Shown piece after piece: positions 8,755 through 17,340 of a stretch of 41,020 nt of DNA. The translations under genes were made by a program, and so were the position numbers. The notes under the pieces were generated by a model, which made no database searches, was not told the origin of the DNA, and was given only the letters and a program-made list of their open reading frames with translations. The DNA comes from an uncultured Bacilli bacterium (GTDB lineage: Bacteria > Bacillota_I > Bacilli_A > RF39 > UBA660). The stretch's first letter is position 1; each line of letters begins with the position of its first letter. The stretch lies in contig CANQAF010000003.1 of assembly GCA_947588975.1 (NCBI GenBank), forward strand, positions 1-41,020, read 5' to 3'.

Positions 8755-10520
8755 TATGATTCTTTATTAATAAACCAAGTTTTTGAGATATTACAACTAC
8801 TACTATTAGGTTCCGGATATGGCATATCCATTTTAACTAATACAGGAACATGGAAAGCAGAACCGAATGCTACACAAGTTCCTGGTTGTAAAATTCGTAA
8901 ACGTTTTATGACTTCATGTGTCACATTTGGAACCATTTGTTTAATATAATCAACATCCGCTGGATGTAACATTTTAAATATTAAGAAATTGCTACACTGT
9001 GATAAGGATGTTTCGGATAATTCTGATGGTCTTTGTGAAATTAATCCAAGTAATACACCATATTTTCTACCTTCTTTGGTAATACGTTCAAATATATTAT
9101 ATCCTAATAAGAATTTATCATTATCATTTTGGACATAACGGTGTGCTTCTTCTAAAATAATATGGAATGGCATAGAAGCACGCTTCATTTCATTTTTTGC
9201 AAAATCAAATAATAATTTAGAATAAATTTTAGTTAGGTTTTTTGCTAAACGATCGTCAATATAGTTAATATCAAAATTAATAATTTGTGCTTTTCTTCCG
9301 TTGGAAGCAGTTAATAATTGTTTGATATATCCTGCTCGATCAATATATTCTGGATAATCAAAATATAAACTATCATCACTTCCTACTAAAGCATGTAAAC
9401 GTACCTTTAAAATATTGGCCTCATCATATACTTTATCACTATTTAAAATACCTTCTGAAATAAGTGCAAAATCAAATGCATCTTGTAAGTCATTTAACGT
9501 ATAACGAAAACTACCATCTGGTAACGATAATTCATAATCATCCGTTAAAAAACTTTCCATGAATTCTACAATGAGTTCCATTTCACGAATTTTACCACTA
9601 GCGTCAATATTCAAGCATTGTTTTAATGGACGTGTATAACCTGGTTGAAAAATTGGTGTTTCTAGATTTAAATCTTTGGTGTTATAGTAAGATAATATAG
9701 AAAAAATTTGATCGCGAATTTGAGCAGAAGCTCTACCACTAGATAAGATATCAAGAATAGATCTTGCAATAATATCATTTTTAATTTTTAAAACTGTCTC
9801 TTCTTCTCTCGCAAATACTGTAACTAATTTTAATGCTTTTTCGATCATAGGAATCTGGGAATGTTTTTCGGCACCTAGTAATAAAGCAATATCATCTACA
9901 CCAAGTAGCCAAAGTGGGATGCGAATTAGTTCATTTTTAGAATGAATATCAGTAGTATACGCTTTAAATGCAATTTCTGGAACCTTTTTATGTAGTTCAC
10001 AAAAAGCACTGTGATATTCTCCATATGCATCAAAAATAAATAAACTAGCACGATAAGGAATGCTTATTTTTTTTTGAAAAAGGTTTTGTAAAATACGAGC
10101 TACGCTACATGATTTCCCACTTCCGGTAGATCCAAAAATAGCAAAATGACTATCAAAAAAGTCATTAATATGGAATCCAATAGGTACATTTTCATAAATA
10201 GGGCTTGTACCAATATATAAATCTCTATCTTCTTGGTAATCTTGGATTCCAATAATCTTTTCAATATCCTTTCTTGGGACAAAAGTAATTTTTGACTGAA
10301 AAGATGGTTTTTTAATCACACCGAAAACAAAGTGAGAGTCAATCATTTCTCCTAATAACATGATAGAAACTACACTATCTTTTATATCGACAACTTCACC
10401 AACTATTTTTCTACCATCGTCTATATAAACATGCATATTCATGATATCTTTTTGTGTACCAATATTTTTTAATTCAACTAATACTAAATTTTCTTCTATT
10501 CCAAGAATTTTTCCAAACAT
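8754..10520 (-). CDS. HerA/DUF87-type ATPase
   Basis: A 588-residue hexameric FtsK/HerA-family ATPase. It has an N-terminal HAS-barrel (residues about 1-90, ending in the FVPRKDIEKIIG segment), then the P-loop GSTGSGKS near residue 131, and a Walker B, IILEEAHRY, near residue 450, followed by GLISQRPSELS (sensor region). The C-terminal beta segment is typical of HerA. HerA proteins translocate DNA, usually with the nuclease NurA, and also occur in Sir2-HerA and related defence systems. No NurA, Sir2 or nuclease gene is next to it, so it is either a housekeeping HerA or works with a partner elsewhere. ATG 10520 is chosen over a GTG at 10529 because GGGGTG is then correctly spaced. Confidence 0.85.
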   Translation of the reverse strand: MFGKILGIEENLVLVELKNIGTQKDIMNMHVYIDDGRKIVGEVVDIKDSVVSIMLLGEMIDSHFVFGVIKKPSFQSKITFVPRKDIEKIIGIQDYQEDRDLYIGTSPIYENVPIGFHINDFFDSHFAIFGSTGSGKSCSVARILQNLFQKKISIPYRASLFIFDAYGEYHSAFCELHKKVPEIAFKAYTTDIHSKNELIRIPLWLLGVDDIALLLGAEKHSQIPMIEKALKLVTVFAREEETVLKIKNDIIARSILDILSSGRASAQIRDQIFSILSYYNTKDLNLETPIFQPGYTRPLKQCLNIDASGKIREMELIVEFMESFLTDDYELSLPDGSFRYTLNDLQDAFDFALISEGILNSDKVYDEANILKVRLHALVGSDDSLYFDYPEYIDRAGYIKQLLTASNGRKAQIINFDINYIDDRLAKNLTKIYSKLLFDFAKNEMKRASMPFHIILEEAHRYVQNDNDKFLLGYNIFERITKEGRKYGVLLGLISQRPSELSETSLSQCSNFLIFKMLHPADVDYIKQMVPNVTHEVIKRLRILQPGTCVAFGSAFHVPVLVKMDMPYPEPNSSSCNISKTWFINKES

Positions 10521-10581
10521 ATGCTTCACCCCAGTATTCTATATTTCTATTTTACACTATTTTTATATAAATAGCTATAAC

Positions 10582-10613
10582 AAAAAGAAAGAATTTAAAT
10601 TAAACTCTTTCTT
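10582..10613 (-). terminator. yqeH terminator
   Basis: A 13-bp stem (10585-10597 with 10601-10613, one G-U pair), a 3-base loop and a short T run on the reverse strand. It includes the yqeH stop codon. Confidence 0.75.
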
Positions 10614-11584
10614 GTATATATTTCAACATTAGGTAATGTATAAATGGTTATGGTTTCACTTTTACTTGCTTTGATAAATCCAAGTCCTATTATCACAATA
10701 TCTTCATTTTCTTTCACATGTATCACATGTGGAATTAAATTTTCCGTAGAACTATCGTGAAAAATACGTTCTATTTTCAGTTGATTAGAAAAATATAGCG
10801 TAAGATTATTTAACTTTGTATCGATTCTAACCCAAGATTCAATCCATATACTTTGATTTGTTTTTACTTGATAAGTAATTGGTTTGATTTCTTTTTTAGG
10901 GAGAATACGTTTTAAATCAGTAGGCTTTAATTGATCACATATATTACCCTCTTCTAAAATCCCTGGGGTATCAATTAAGATAAGATCATCCGTTAAAGGA
11001 ATCTCTAGATTACCTAAGGTCGTGGAAGATAACATACTTGTCGTAATAGTTTGTTTTAAATTGGAATAACTTTGGATCATATGATTCACTAAAGTAGATT
11101 TCCCAGCATTCGTATATCCGATCATATAAACATATTTGCTTGTTTGATAGTAACGAATTGCTTCATACAATTCATCTAATCCATAGTTTTTATTTGCACT
11201 TACAATCACAGTATCTAGAGGCTTTATTCCTAAAACATCTGTATAAGATTTTAATTTTTCATCTGTAACAGATAGAGGCAAGATATCTCTTTTCGTAAAT
11301 ACAACTAGTAAATTAGAAGAACAATGTTCTAACAAGTTTTTTATATTTTTATTCATTTGAAATAAATCGATGACGAAAATAGTTAAATCGCCAGTCTCTT
11401 TAATTTGTTCTAAATTCTGAATAAACTCTTTATTTTCTCTTGTAACCCGTTTATATTCATTATAATGTTGGATACGAAAGCATCTTTCACATAAATCTTG
11501 ATTTTTTGTATTGGCACGAATATACCCATCTTGGTTTGGATCCACACTTTGTAAGATGGCACCACAACCCATACATTTATTCAT
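10595..11584 (-). CDS. yqeH: Circularly permuted ribosome-assembly GTPase YqeH
   Basis: YqeH is needed for 30S subunit assembly. The 329-residue product starts with a zinc finger (CMGCGAILQ ... CERCFRIQHYN), then shows the permuted G-motif order: G4 TKRD first, G5 SANK, then the P-loop GYTNAGKST and the G3 DTPG. The C-terminal part is the RNA-binding domain. ATG 11584 has AAGGAAG upstream and gives the usual M-x-KCxGCG start. An upstream GTG at 11611 is unlikely. The first eight bases overlap the end of yqeG, so translation is probably coupled. Confidence 0.95.
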   Translation of the reverse strand: MNKCMGCGAILQSVDPNQDGYIRANTKNQDLCERCFRIQHYNEYKRVTRENKEFIQNLEQIKETGDLTIFVIDLFQMNKNIKNLLEHCSSNLLVVFTKRDILPLSVTDEKLKSYTDVLGIKPLDTVIVSANKNYGLDELYEAIRYYQTSKYVYMIGYTNAGKSTLVNHMIQSYSNLKQTITTSMLSSTTLGNLEIPLTDDLILIDTPGILEEGNICDQLKPTDLKRILPKKEIKPITYQVKTNQSIWIESWVRIDTKLNNLTLYFSNQLKIERIFHDSSTENLIPHVIHVKENEDIVIIGLGFIKASKSETITIYTLPNVEIYTRKSLI

Positions 11585-12098
11585 AATATCTTCCTTTATA
11601 AAATAAATCACGTTGACACAATTTTTTCATAATACGTCTTTCTAACATACGATTAGGAATGGTCCAAAAAGGTTCTCTTACACTAATTGGATTTATTAGT
11701 ATTGTTGTAATTCCAGCACGATTACCACCTAAAACATCCGTCATGATTTGATCGCCAACAATAGCTACTTCATTTTCCTTTAAATGAAATTCCTTTAATA
11801 CATGTAATAATTTTTTTGTATTTGGTTTTCTTGCACTTGCACAACAGTCTACTTCCAATTCTTCTTTAAAAGGTCTTAATCTCTTTTTTCCACTATTGGA
11901 AAATAAAATCACTTGAAACCCCATATCCTTTAATCTAGAAAATAATTCCGCTACTTTCTCATCAGGATTTTTGACTGCATAAGGCTCTATGGTATTATCC
12001 AAATCGAATAATAAACATGTAATTCCATTTTCTTTTAATTTTTCATAATCTATGGTATAAATACTTTTTTGATATACATCAGGAATATACTTTTCCAT
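11577..12098 (-). CDS. yqeG: YqeG family HAD phosphatase
   Basis: A 173-residue HAD-IIIA phosphatase of the YqeG/GEP4-like group. Motif I is LFDLDNTI (nucleophile Asp near residue 32), motif II FSNSGK, then KPNTKK and the acidic motif VGDQIMTDVLGGNRAG. Relatives include the phosphatidylglycerophosphate phosphatase GEP4, but the bacterial substrate is uncertain. It stands directly upstream of yqeH, as in Bacillus and many Bacilli, and overlaps it by eight bases. AGGT lies upstream of the ATG. Confidence 0.93.
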   Translation of the reverse strand: MEKYIPDVYQKSIYTIDYEKLKENGITCLLFDLDNTIEPYAVKNPDEKVAELFSRLKDMGFQVILFSNSGKKRLRPFKEELEVDCCASARKPNTKKLLHVLKEFHLKENEVAIVGDQIMTDVLGGNRAGITTILINPISVREPFWTIPNRMLERRIMKKLCQRDLFYKGRYYE

Positions 12099-12126
12099 AT
12101 TGTTCTACCTACTTCCATTAAATACC

Positions 12127-12155
12127 ATTTTAACATATTACTATATGAATTTCAA
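12127..12155 (-). promoter_or_regulatory. Promoter of the yqeG-yqeH operon
   Basis: Reverse strand -35 TTGAAA (12150-12155), a 17-base spacer and -10 TAAAAT (12127-12132) preceded by TGT. Confidence 0.7.
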
Positions 12156-12196
12156 TTGCTTTAGAAGAATATATGAATGTCTGATATGTCACTATA

Positions 12197-12226
12197 AAAA
12201 CATTTGACTTTAGAATCAAATGTTTT
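12197..12226. terminator. Symmetrical hairpin terminator
   Basis: An 11-bp perfect stem AAAACATTTGA / TCAAATGTTTT (12197-12207 with 12216-12226) around an 8-base loop. T-rich 3' ends exist in both directions. It lies between the yqeG promoter and the + strand small gene, so it most likely stops leftward transcripts coming from the ysxE-like gene. Confidence 0.65.
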
Positions 12227-12284
12227 CTTATATTTGTATCTTTATTTCGTAAAAAGAGATTCTCCAATTTAGGTTTTTATCATA

Positions 12285-12315
12285 CGTCATTTTTGACGAC
12301 TTCATATACTATAAT
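12285..12315 (+). promoter_or_regulatory. Putative promoter/operator of the small + strand gene
   Basis: A consensus TATAAT occurs at 12310-12315, just before the AGGTG ribosome site. Upstream, 12285-12298 is an inverted repeat CGTCA-TTTT-TGACG. I see no -35 at the right distance for the TATAAT, so the promoter call is tentative. Confidence 0.35.
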
Positions 12316-12326
12316 AGGTGATTGAT

Positions 12327-12512
12327 ATGCCAAATAAACATAACAATTGGTGGTGTAATCGTGGTCGTTGGTTCATTGGACTTTTTATATGTTCCATTCT
12401 TATTTTCTATCAACTTATATTAACTTTTTTCATAATTACTCGTTTTAATTTATTTTTACTTTGTTTATTTGTATTATGTTTACTATTTTTTCTCTTTCGT
12501 ATAATATGGTGA
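12327..12512 (+). CDS. Possible small membrane protein, 61 aa
   Basis: An ORF with AGGTG six bases before ATG 12327. The product begins with a hydrophilic, Trp- and Asn-rich stretch (MPNKHNNWWCNRGRW) and continues as two hydrophobic helices, about residues 16-37 and 42-60. It fills an otherwise empty gap and its last 30 bases overlap, tail to tail, the end of the ysxE-like gene. An AT-rich gap can give hydrophobic ORFs by chance, so the evidence is the ribosome site and length only. No family recognised; an in-frame GTG at 12318 is an alternative start. Confidence 0.45.
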   Translation: MPNKHNNWWCNRGRWFIGLFICSILIFYQLILTFFIITRFNLFLLCLFVLCLLFFLFRIIW

Positions 12513-13379
12513 TAAAATCATTTCCGTTTTATATAGAAAATCAATTTGACGACTTACCTTTTTACACATCTCATATTCTGATGTATTCCACTCTATTTTA
12601 TCAGGAAGTGACATGAGAATAAAAAGAAGTTTTCGCTCTTCTTCTAATAATGGATAACTTTTTTCATAATGCCTTAATATACTTTCGAAATCATAATCTA
12701 GACCATGTTTTTTATATAATTTATACATATCAAAAATAGGAAGATCAACTTTGGCTTTGTCCCAACTAATAAAATAAGCATTACGATTACGAATAAAATG
12801 ATCTAATTCTAAGTGATTATGGAGAACAACTAGACGTTGTTTTCTTTTTGCTTGCACAAGCTCTAACCAATTTTCTAACTCATGACGGCAATAATTAATC
12901 GCCGAAAATATTTTAGAGATATTACGTGCTAATAAATATTCAGAAGGACTCATAAATACTCTGTTTTCTATCACTGTAATTATATCAATATAATAACTAT
13001 TTAAATATTCAATATTATTGGTAATATCTTCATATATTTTTTTATAATCTGCTTCATCAACTTCATGATAATAAGTTGTCTTATTATGGAGAAGCGCCAC
13101 TAAATCAATCATATCCATCATTTTTTGATCTGTTGGCATATCGATAGATTCTTGATATTCTGTAATTGTGTAATCGTCGGTATTATCACTGATAATTCTT
13201 GGATAATAATTAAAATTCCGTGCATCTAAATAATCAAATATAGCCTGATTATGATCTCTTGTTTTTTCCTTAAAAATAAATGTACCCTTATCAGTTTCAA
13301 CCAAATTGGCTTTTCCTAATTTTTGATAATGATGTGGTTTTAAATGATATTTTTTTAAGGTTTCATTTAGCTCACGCAT
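12483..13379 (-). CDS. ysxE: CotS/YsxE-family kinase-like spore coat protein
   Basis: A 298-residue protein of the CotS/APH-like kinase fold: an N-terminal lobe with LVETDKGTFIFKEK (phosphate-binding Lys region) and a C-terminal lobe with VVLHNHLELDHFIRN in place of the HGD..N catalytic loop and ISWDKAKVDLPIFDMYKLYK as the DFD/substrate block. CotS proteins are found in the inner spore coat, and YsxE is encoded next to SpoVID in Bacillus. ATG 13379 overlaps the end of the SpoVID-like gene by eight bases, which supports coupled translation; a TTG at 13409 is possible. The catalytic HGD is HNH, so activity is in doubt. The symbol rests mainly on synteny. Confidence 0.75.
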   Translation of the reverse strand: MRELNETLKKYHLKPHHYQKLGKANLVETDKGTFIFKEKTRDHNQAIFDYLDARNFNYYPRIISDNTDDYTITEYQESIDMPTDQKMMDMIDLVALLHNKTTYYHEVDEADYKKIYEDITNNIEYLNSYYIDIITVIENRVFMSPSEYLLARNISKIFSAINYCRHELENWLELVQAKRKQRLVVLHNHLELDHFIRNRNAYFISWDKAKVDLPIFDMYKLYKKHGLDYDFESILRHYEKSYPLLEEERKLLFILMSLPDKIEWNTSEYEMCKKVSRQIDFLYKTEMILSPYYTKEKK

Positions 13380-14088
13380 GGACAGTTGGGATAATAATCT
13401 TATCGCCAATATGGATTTCTTTTAAATCGTTATAACATTCTAATTCTTCTTTAGCAATACTGTATTTTTCTAAAATAGTATCTAACGTATCACCATCTCT
13501 TACAATATATACTTTATAGCTTTGATAAGTTTCTATACTATCATCCATAGAGTCAAATAGCGTACCTATTTTTTCATCTTCTGGTTCAATACATCTAGGT
13601 TCTTCTTCTGTTACTGGTTCTTCCTGTTTCACTTCTTCTACCACAGGAATTTCATTTTCTTCTTCCGCTTCCATCTGTAACATCTCACTTTCTAATTCTT
13701 CTTCTATCATAGAGCGGTCAATGGTAATTGGCTCTAACTCTTCTACTGGCTCTTTGATTAATGGTTCTTCTAATCCATCCACTACAACTTCAATATTCAC
13801 AGAAAGCACATTATCGTTAATAATTTCATAATAAAAATCATTGATATCCACAGTTGCTTCTGTTGCATCATATTTATCATCAATGGCAATATCAAAAGGT
13901 AGCTCATACGAAAATGGTTCTACATTGATACTTGCTTCAGTCATTTTATATTCACCACTAACAATAAATGTACCACTAATTAAATTTTCATCTTCTATAT
14001 GTAGGGTATGATCTAGTGAAATGCTTGTGATTTCTGCAATATTGGTATTTAAAATAATATCTTTTTTAAAAGGAATTATTTTTTTCAT
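13372..14088 (-). CDS. spoVID: SpoVID-like spore coat assembly protein with LysM
   Basis: A 238-residue protein with three parts. Residues about 1-110 match the SpoVID/SPOCS N-terminal beta domain (EITSISLDHTLHIEDE, SGEYK). Residues about 110-185 are a highly acidic linker rich in Glu, Pro and Val. Residues about 190-236 form a LysM domain (YIVRDGDTLDTILEKYSI ... IHIGDKIIIP). In Bacillus, SpoVID anchors the coat to the forespore and is followed by ysxE, exactly as here. It is shorter than Bacillus SpoVID (about 575 residues), mainly because the linker is short. The stop is TGA, which shows standard code use. A sigma-E-like promoter lies upstream. Confidence 0.8.
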   Translation of the reverse strand: MKKIIPFKKDIILNTNIAEITSISLDHTLHIEDENLISGTFIVSGEYKMTEASINVEPFSYELPFDIAIDDKYDATEATVDINDFYYEIINDNVLSVNIEVVVDGLEEPLIKEPVEELEPITIDRSMIEEELESEMLQMEAEEENEIPVVEEVKQEEPVTEEEPRCIEPEDEKIGTLFDSMDDSIETYQSYKVYIVRDGDTLDTILEKYSIAKEELECYNDLKEIHIGDKIIIPTVHA

Positions 14089-14116
14089 ATTTCTTTTCCC
14101 CTTTCCTATTCACTCA

Positions 14117-14145
14117 ACTATATGAAAAAAAAAGATAGATTATGA
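14117..14145 (-). promoter_or_regulatory. Candidate sigma-E promoter of the spoVID-ysxE pair
   Basis: On the reverse strand TCATAAT (14139-14145) and CATATAGT (14117-14124) are 14 bases apart. This resembles the mother-cell sigma-E pattern (-35 near TCATATT, -10 near CATACAnT) known for spoVID in Bacillus. It overlaps the lon terminator and would leave a leader of about 25 bases. Confidence 0.45.
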
Positions 14146-14156
14146 CTATCTTTTTT
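14125..14156 (-). terminator. lon terminator
   Basis: Stem AAAAAAGATAG / CTATCTTTTTT (14128-14138 with 14146-14156), a 7-base loop and nine consecutive T at the exit on the reverse strand. It overlaps the lon stop codon. Confidence 0.85.
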
Positions 14157-16479
14157 CATCTTTCATACCAAACAAATACTGATAAACTTCTTTATAGTGT
14201 TTGACTGGTATATATGTAATATCATTTTTAATTTCCTCTTTGATGTCGTCTAAATCCTTTTTATTCCCCTCTGGGATAAATATGGTTGTAATGCCATTAC
14301 GATGTGCTCCAATACTTTTTTCTTTTAAACCACCAATTTCTAACACTTTACCTCGTAAGGTAATTTCTCCTGTCATAGCAACTTTATTATCCACTTTTTT
14401 ACCTGTAAAAGCACTCACAATTGCAGTTACCAGAGTAATTCCAGCACTTGGCCCATCTTTTGGAATTGCTGCTTCAGGTACATTGATATGAATATCATTT
14501 TCAATTAATTTTTGATAATCAATTCCAAATGTCTTATAGTTAGATTTTACATAATTTAAAGCAATCATCGCACTTTCTTTCATCACATCTCCTAAGGAAC
14601 CAGTTAAAATTAAGTTTCCCTTTCCTTCAAAGTAATTTACCTCAATTGGTAATGTATCCCCGCCAAATACAGTATATGCAAGGCCATTAACAACACCTAC
14701 TTCACCACTTTTTATATGTATATCGGTATATTTTTCTTTTCCCAAATATTCTTTTACTTTTTTAGTATCAATAATATATTTATTTACAATAATGCGTTTA
14801 GTAACCATCGTTGTAATAATCTTACGAATAATGGTTGCAATCTGTCTTTCTAATTCACGTACCCCAGCTTCTTTTGTATAATTACGAATGATTTTAATAA
14901 TCGCTTCTTTTTTAAATTGAATCCCAACGGGATTGACTCCATGTTCTTTACATATATTAGGAACCAAATAATTTTGAGCAATATCGATTTTTTCATATTC
15001 TGTATAACTAGATAAATGAACAATTTCTAAACGGTCTTTTAAAGCTTCGGGAATATTTTCTATATAATTTGCGGTAGCAATAAACATTACTTTGGATAAG
15101 TCATATTCCTCTTCAATATAGTGATCACTAAAATACTTATTTTGTTCTGGATCTAGAATTTCTAATAACACACTTGCGGGATCTCCACGATAATTTTTTG
15201 TCATTTTATCAATTTCATCAATTAAAAATACAGGATTACTACTTTTGGCTTTTTTGAGTGCCGAAATAATTCGACCTGGACTTGCACCAACATAGGTCCT
15301 ACGATGTCCTACTAATTCCGCTTCATCACTAATACCACCAACAGACATTTTTACAAATTTACGATTCATAGCTTCTGCGATACTGAACGCTAAAGAAGTT
15401 TTTCCAACTCCAGGAGGCCCTACTAAACAAATGATAGGTCCTCTTAAACTATTCGTCATTTGTTTGACTGCTAAGTACTCAATAATACGAGTTTTTACTG
15501 TTTCAAGTCCGTTATGAGAAGCATCTAATTTTTTTCTAACATCCTCTAAATCATCATTATCAATCGTATTATCATTCCAAGGTAAACATAATAGCCATTC
15601 TATATAATCTCTCACTACATTAATTTCTGGTGACATAGGAGATAAAGATTCATATTTGTGCAATTCAGCATATAATTTATCTTTTATTTTTTCAGGTGCG
15701 TTTAAATCATTAATTCGTTTTCTCAAGTGTTCTACTTCATCATCTTTGAGTGCAGAATCACCAAGTTCTTCTTTGATCAATTTCATTTTTTCACGAAGTA
15801 AATATTCTCTTTGACTATCATCTAATGTTTTTTTGACTTTTAAATCAATTTGATGTTCAATCGCAAACATTTCTTCTTCTTCATGAAGATCATTTAAAAT
15901 CATTTCTAATCGTTCTTTTGAGTCAATGGTACTTAAATATAAATTACCACGTTCCAATGAAATTTGTAGGTATGGTACAATTATATCTGTTGCTTTACTC
16001 AAAGAAGATACCGCTTGAACAGAAGATAAAATACTATTCCCTACATATGGAATTTGTTTGGTATAATCTTCTAATTCTTTATAGAGTTTATGAAGATATA
16101 CTTTTTCTTCTTTTTCTTCTAAGTATGGTGTTTCTATTTTTTCAACAATGGATTCTAATGTCTCTTCTGTTTGATTCAAATTTAGATATTCGATTACTTT
16201 TGCACGATATAGTCCTGTTAAAACAACGCGCATTTTTCCGTTTGGAAGTTCCATTTTATGACTAATTTTACAAACAACTCCAATCATTGGTAATTCACCA
16301 ATTTTTGGTTTTTCTTCTAATGGATCGACTGGACTTATCAATAGTACATTATTATCATGAAATAACTCTGCTGTATCTACAATGGCCTTACTACCATCGT
16401 TTTCAAATTCTAAGCGAATGTCATTATTTGGAAGTAAAACAATGCCTTTTAGTACAATAACTGGTAAATTTGATTTCAA
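14146..16479 (-). CDS. lon: ATP-dependent Lon protease (LonA)
   Basis: Lon degrades misfolded and regulatory proteins in the cytoplasm. The 777-residue product has the full LonA layout: an N-terminal LAN domain (about 1-200), a coiled segment, an AAA+ module with Walker A GPPGVGKT near residue 354 and Walker B FLIDEIDKM, then the protease domain with the Ser-Lys dyad in KDGPSAGIT (Ser678) and the Lys of GGLKEK. The start is TTG 16479, supported by GGAGGTG eight bases upstream. It has its own extended -10 promoter and a strong terminator. I see no CtsR or CIRCE site in the leader. Confidence 0.97.
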   Translation of the reverse strand: MKSNLPVIVLKGIVLLPNNDIRLEFENDGSKAIVDTAELFHDNNVLLISPVDPLEEKPKIGELPMIGVVCKISHKMELPNGKMRVVLTGLYRAKVIEYLNLNQTEETLESIVEKIETPYLEEKEEKVYLHKLYKELEDYTKQIPYVGNSILSSVQAVSSLSKATDIIVPYLQISLERGNLYLSTIDSKERLEMILNDLHEEEEMFAIEHQIDLKVKKTLDDSQREYLLREKMKLIKEELGDSALKDDEVEHLRKRINDLNAPEKIKDKLYAELHKYESLSPMSPEINVVRDYIEWLLCLPWNDNTIDNDDLEDVRKKLDASHNGLETVKTRIIEYLAVKQMTNSLRGPIICLVGPPGVGKTSLAFSIAEAMNRKFVKMSVGGISDEAELVGHRRTYVGASPGRIISALKKAKSSNPVFLIDEIDKMTKNYRGDPASVLLEILDPEQNKYFSDHYIEEEYDLSKVMFIATANYIENIPEALKDRLEIVHLSSYTEYEKIDIAQNYLVPNICKEHGVNPVGIQFKKEAIIKIIRNYTKEAGVRELERQIATIIRKIITTMVTKRIIVNKYIIDTKKVKEYLGKEKYTDIHIKSGEVGVVNGLAYTVFGGDTLPIEVNYFEGKGNLILTGSLGDVMKESAMIALNYVKSNYKTFGIDYQKLIENDIHINVPEAAIPKDGPSAGITLVTAIVSAFTGKKVDNKVAMTGEITLRGKVLEIGGLKEKSIGAHRNGITTIFIPEGNKKDLDDIKEEIKNDITYIPVKHYKEVYQYLFGMKDEKR

Positions 16480-16511
16480 GCAAGTAACACCTCCAAACTA
16501 AATTGATTCCT

Positions 16512-16539
16512 ATTATATCACAAAATCTAAAAATGTCTA
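16512..16539 (-). promoter_or_regulatory. lon promoter
   Basis: Reverse strand -35 TAGACA (16534-16539), a 16-base spacer and a perfect -10 TATAAT (16512-16517) preceded by TGA. Confidence 0.75.
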
Positions 16540-16561
16540 CTGAATTCACCAAACTCAAAAT

Positions 16562-16584
16562 AAAAAAAATCGCTGATTGCGATT
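16562..16584 (-). terminator. Terminator of the 16586-17269 gene
   Basis: Stem AATCGC / GCGATT (16568-16573 with 16579-16584), a 5-base loop and a T run on the reverse strand. Confidence 0.8.
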
Positions 16585-16585
16585 C

Positions 16586-17269
16586 TTATTTTTTGATAAA
16601 CTCCTTTGGTATTTCATAACTTTGAATTTCTTCTTCTGTTGGTAAATTATTTCCATTGAATGAAAAGTCTTTAATTTGAATATTTCTACATTGCCAAAAA
16701 TCTTCAGCATTAACTACATTTAATAAGAATGAGGCATTGGTACAACAAAACGGAATGGTAAAATAACGAAATAATCTATCAACTTCTCTTTCCTTTTGCG
16801 CTATTATGATTCCATCTGTATAGTATTTATGGATATTAATGATATTTCCACATGCATCTTTATATATATCACAATATCCACTATACTCATCTAAAGATGC
16901 AAATTGAATATTGGATACTTTTAAATTTTCTAGCTTTTTCGCATTTTCTAAATAGATATCTAATAACGATATATCGCTATATAAACTTTGAAGTGTTTCA
17001 AATACATCATCATTGAGTAAACTTAATCTACATAATTCTTTTTGATGTGCTCTAAAATAGGAAATGATCTTTTTGTTTTTTTCTATCAACTTTGTTAAGG
17101 CATTTGTATCTTCCATAATCGCTTGATGAACCAATATTGCTTTGTTGTCAGGTAATTTTTGGATATCTTGCATCAATTCAAAAACTGGTTGGATTCCTTT
17201 TTGTTTAACACATTCAAATAAACATCGGTACCCTGTACTTTCTAATTCCTTTGCCGTTTTAATTTCCAT
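16586..17269 (-). CDS. Uncharacterised protein, 227 aa
   Basis: I do not recognise this family. The product is soluble, mixed alpha/beta, with no signal peptide or membrane segment. Residues about 15-120 look alpha-helical. The C-terminal part is richer in strands and holds several Cys (YCDIYKDACGN, PFCCTN). There is no obvious catalytic motif. ATG 17269 is seven bases from GGAGG; the adjacent ATG 17272 is also possible but closer. It is a single-gene unit: a terminator follows its stop and another precedes its start region. It lies between lon and a LOG-family gene, which gives no functional hint. Confidence 0.75.
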   Translation of the reverse strand: MEIKTAKELESTGYRCLFECVKQKGIQPVFELMQDIQKLPDNKAILVHQAIMEDTNALTKLIEKNKKIISYFRAHQKELCRLSLLNDDVFETLQSLYSDISLLDIYLENAKKLENLKVSNIQFASLDEYSGYCDIYKDACGNIINIHKYYTDGIIIAQKEREVDRLFRYFTIPFCCTNASFLLNVVNAEDFWQCRNIQIKDFSFNGNNLPTEEEIQSYEIPKEFIKK

Positions 17270-17310
17270 CATAAACCCTCCCTGATAAGTTTTATAATAT
17301 CATATAATTA

Positions 17311-17335
17311 AAAAAAAAAGCAATTTTTTTGCTTT
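17311..17335 (-). terminator. Terminator of the LOG-family gene
   Basis: Stem AAAGCAA / TTGCTTT (17317-17323 with 17329-17335) followed by nine T on the reverse strand. Confidence 0.8.
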
Positions 17336-17340
17336 CTATC

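Noticed and set aside
8754..10520. HerA-based anti-phage system
   Set aside because: No Sir2, nuclease or other defence gene next to it; neighbours are housekeeping genes.
15918..16265. 115-codon + strand ORF inside lon
   Set aside because: Entirely antisense to the conserved LonA N-terminal domain; no ribosome site; composition is that of a reversed frame.
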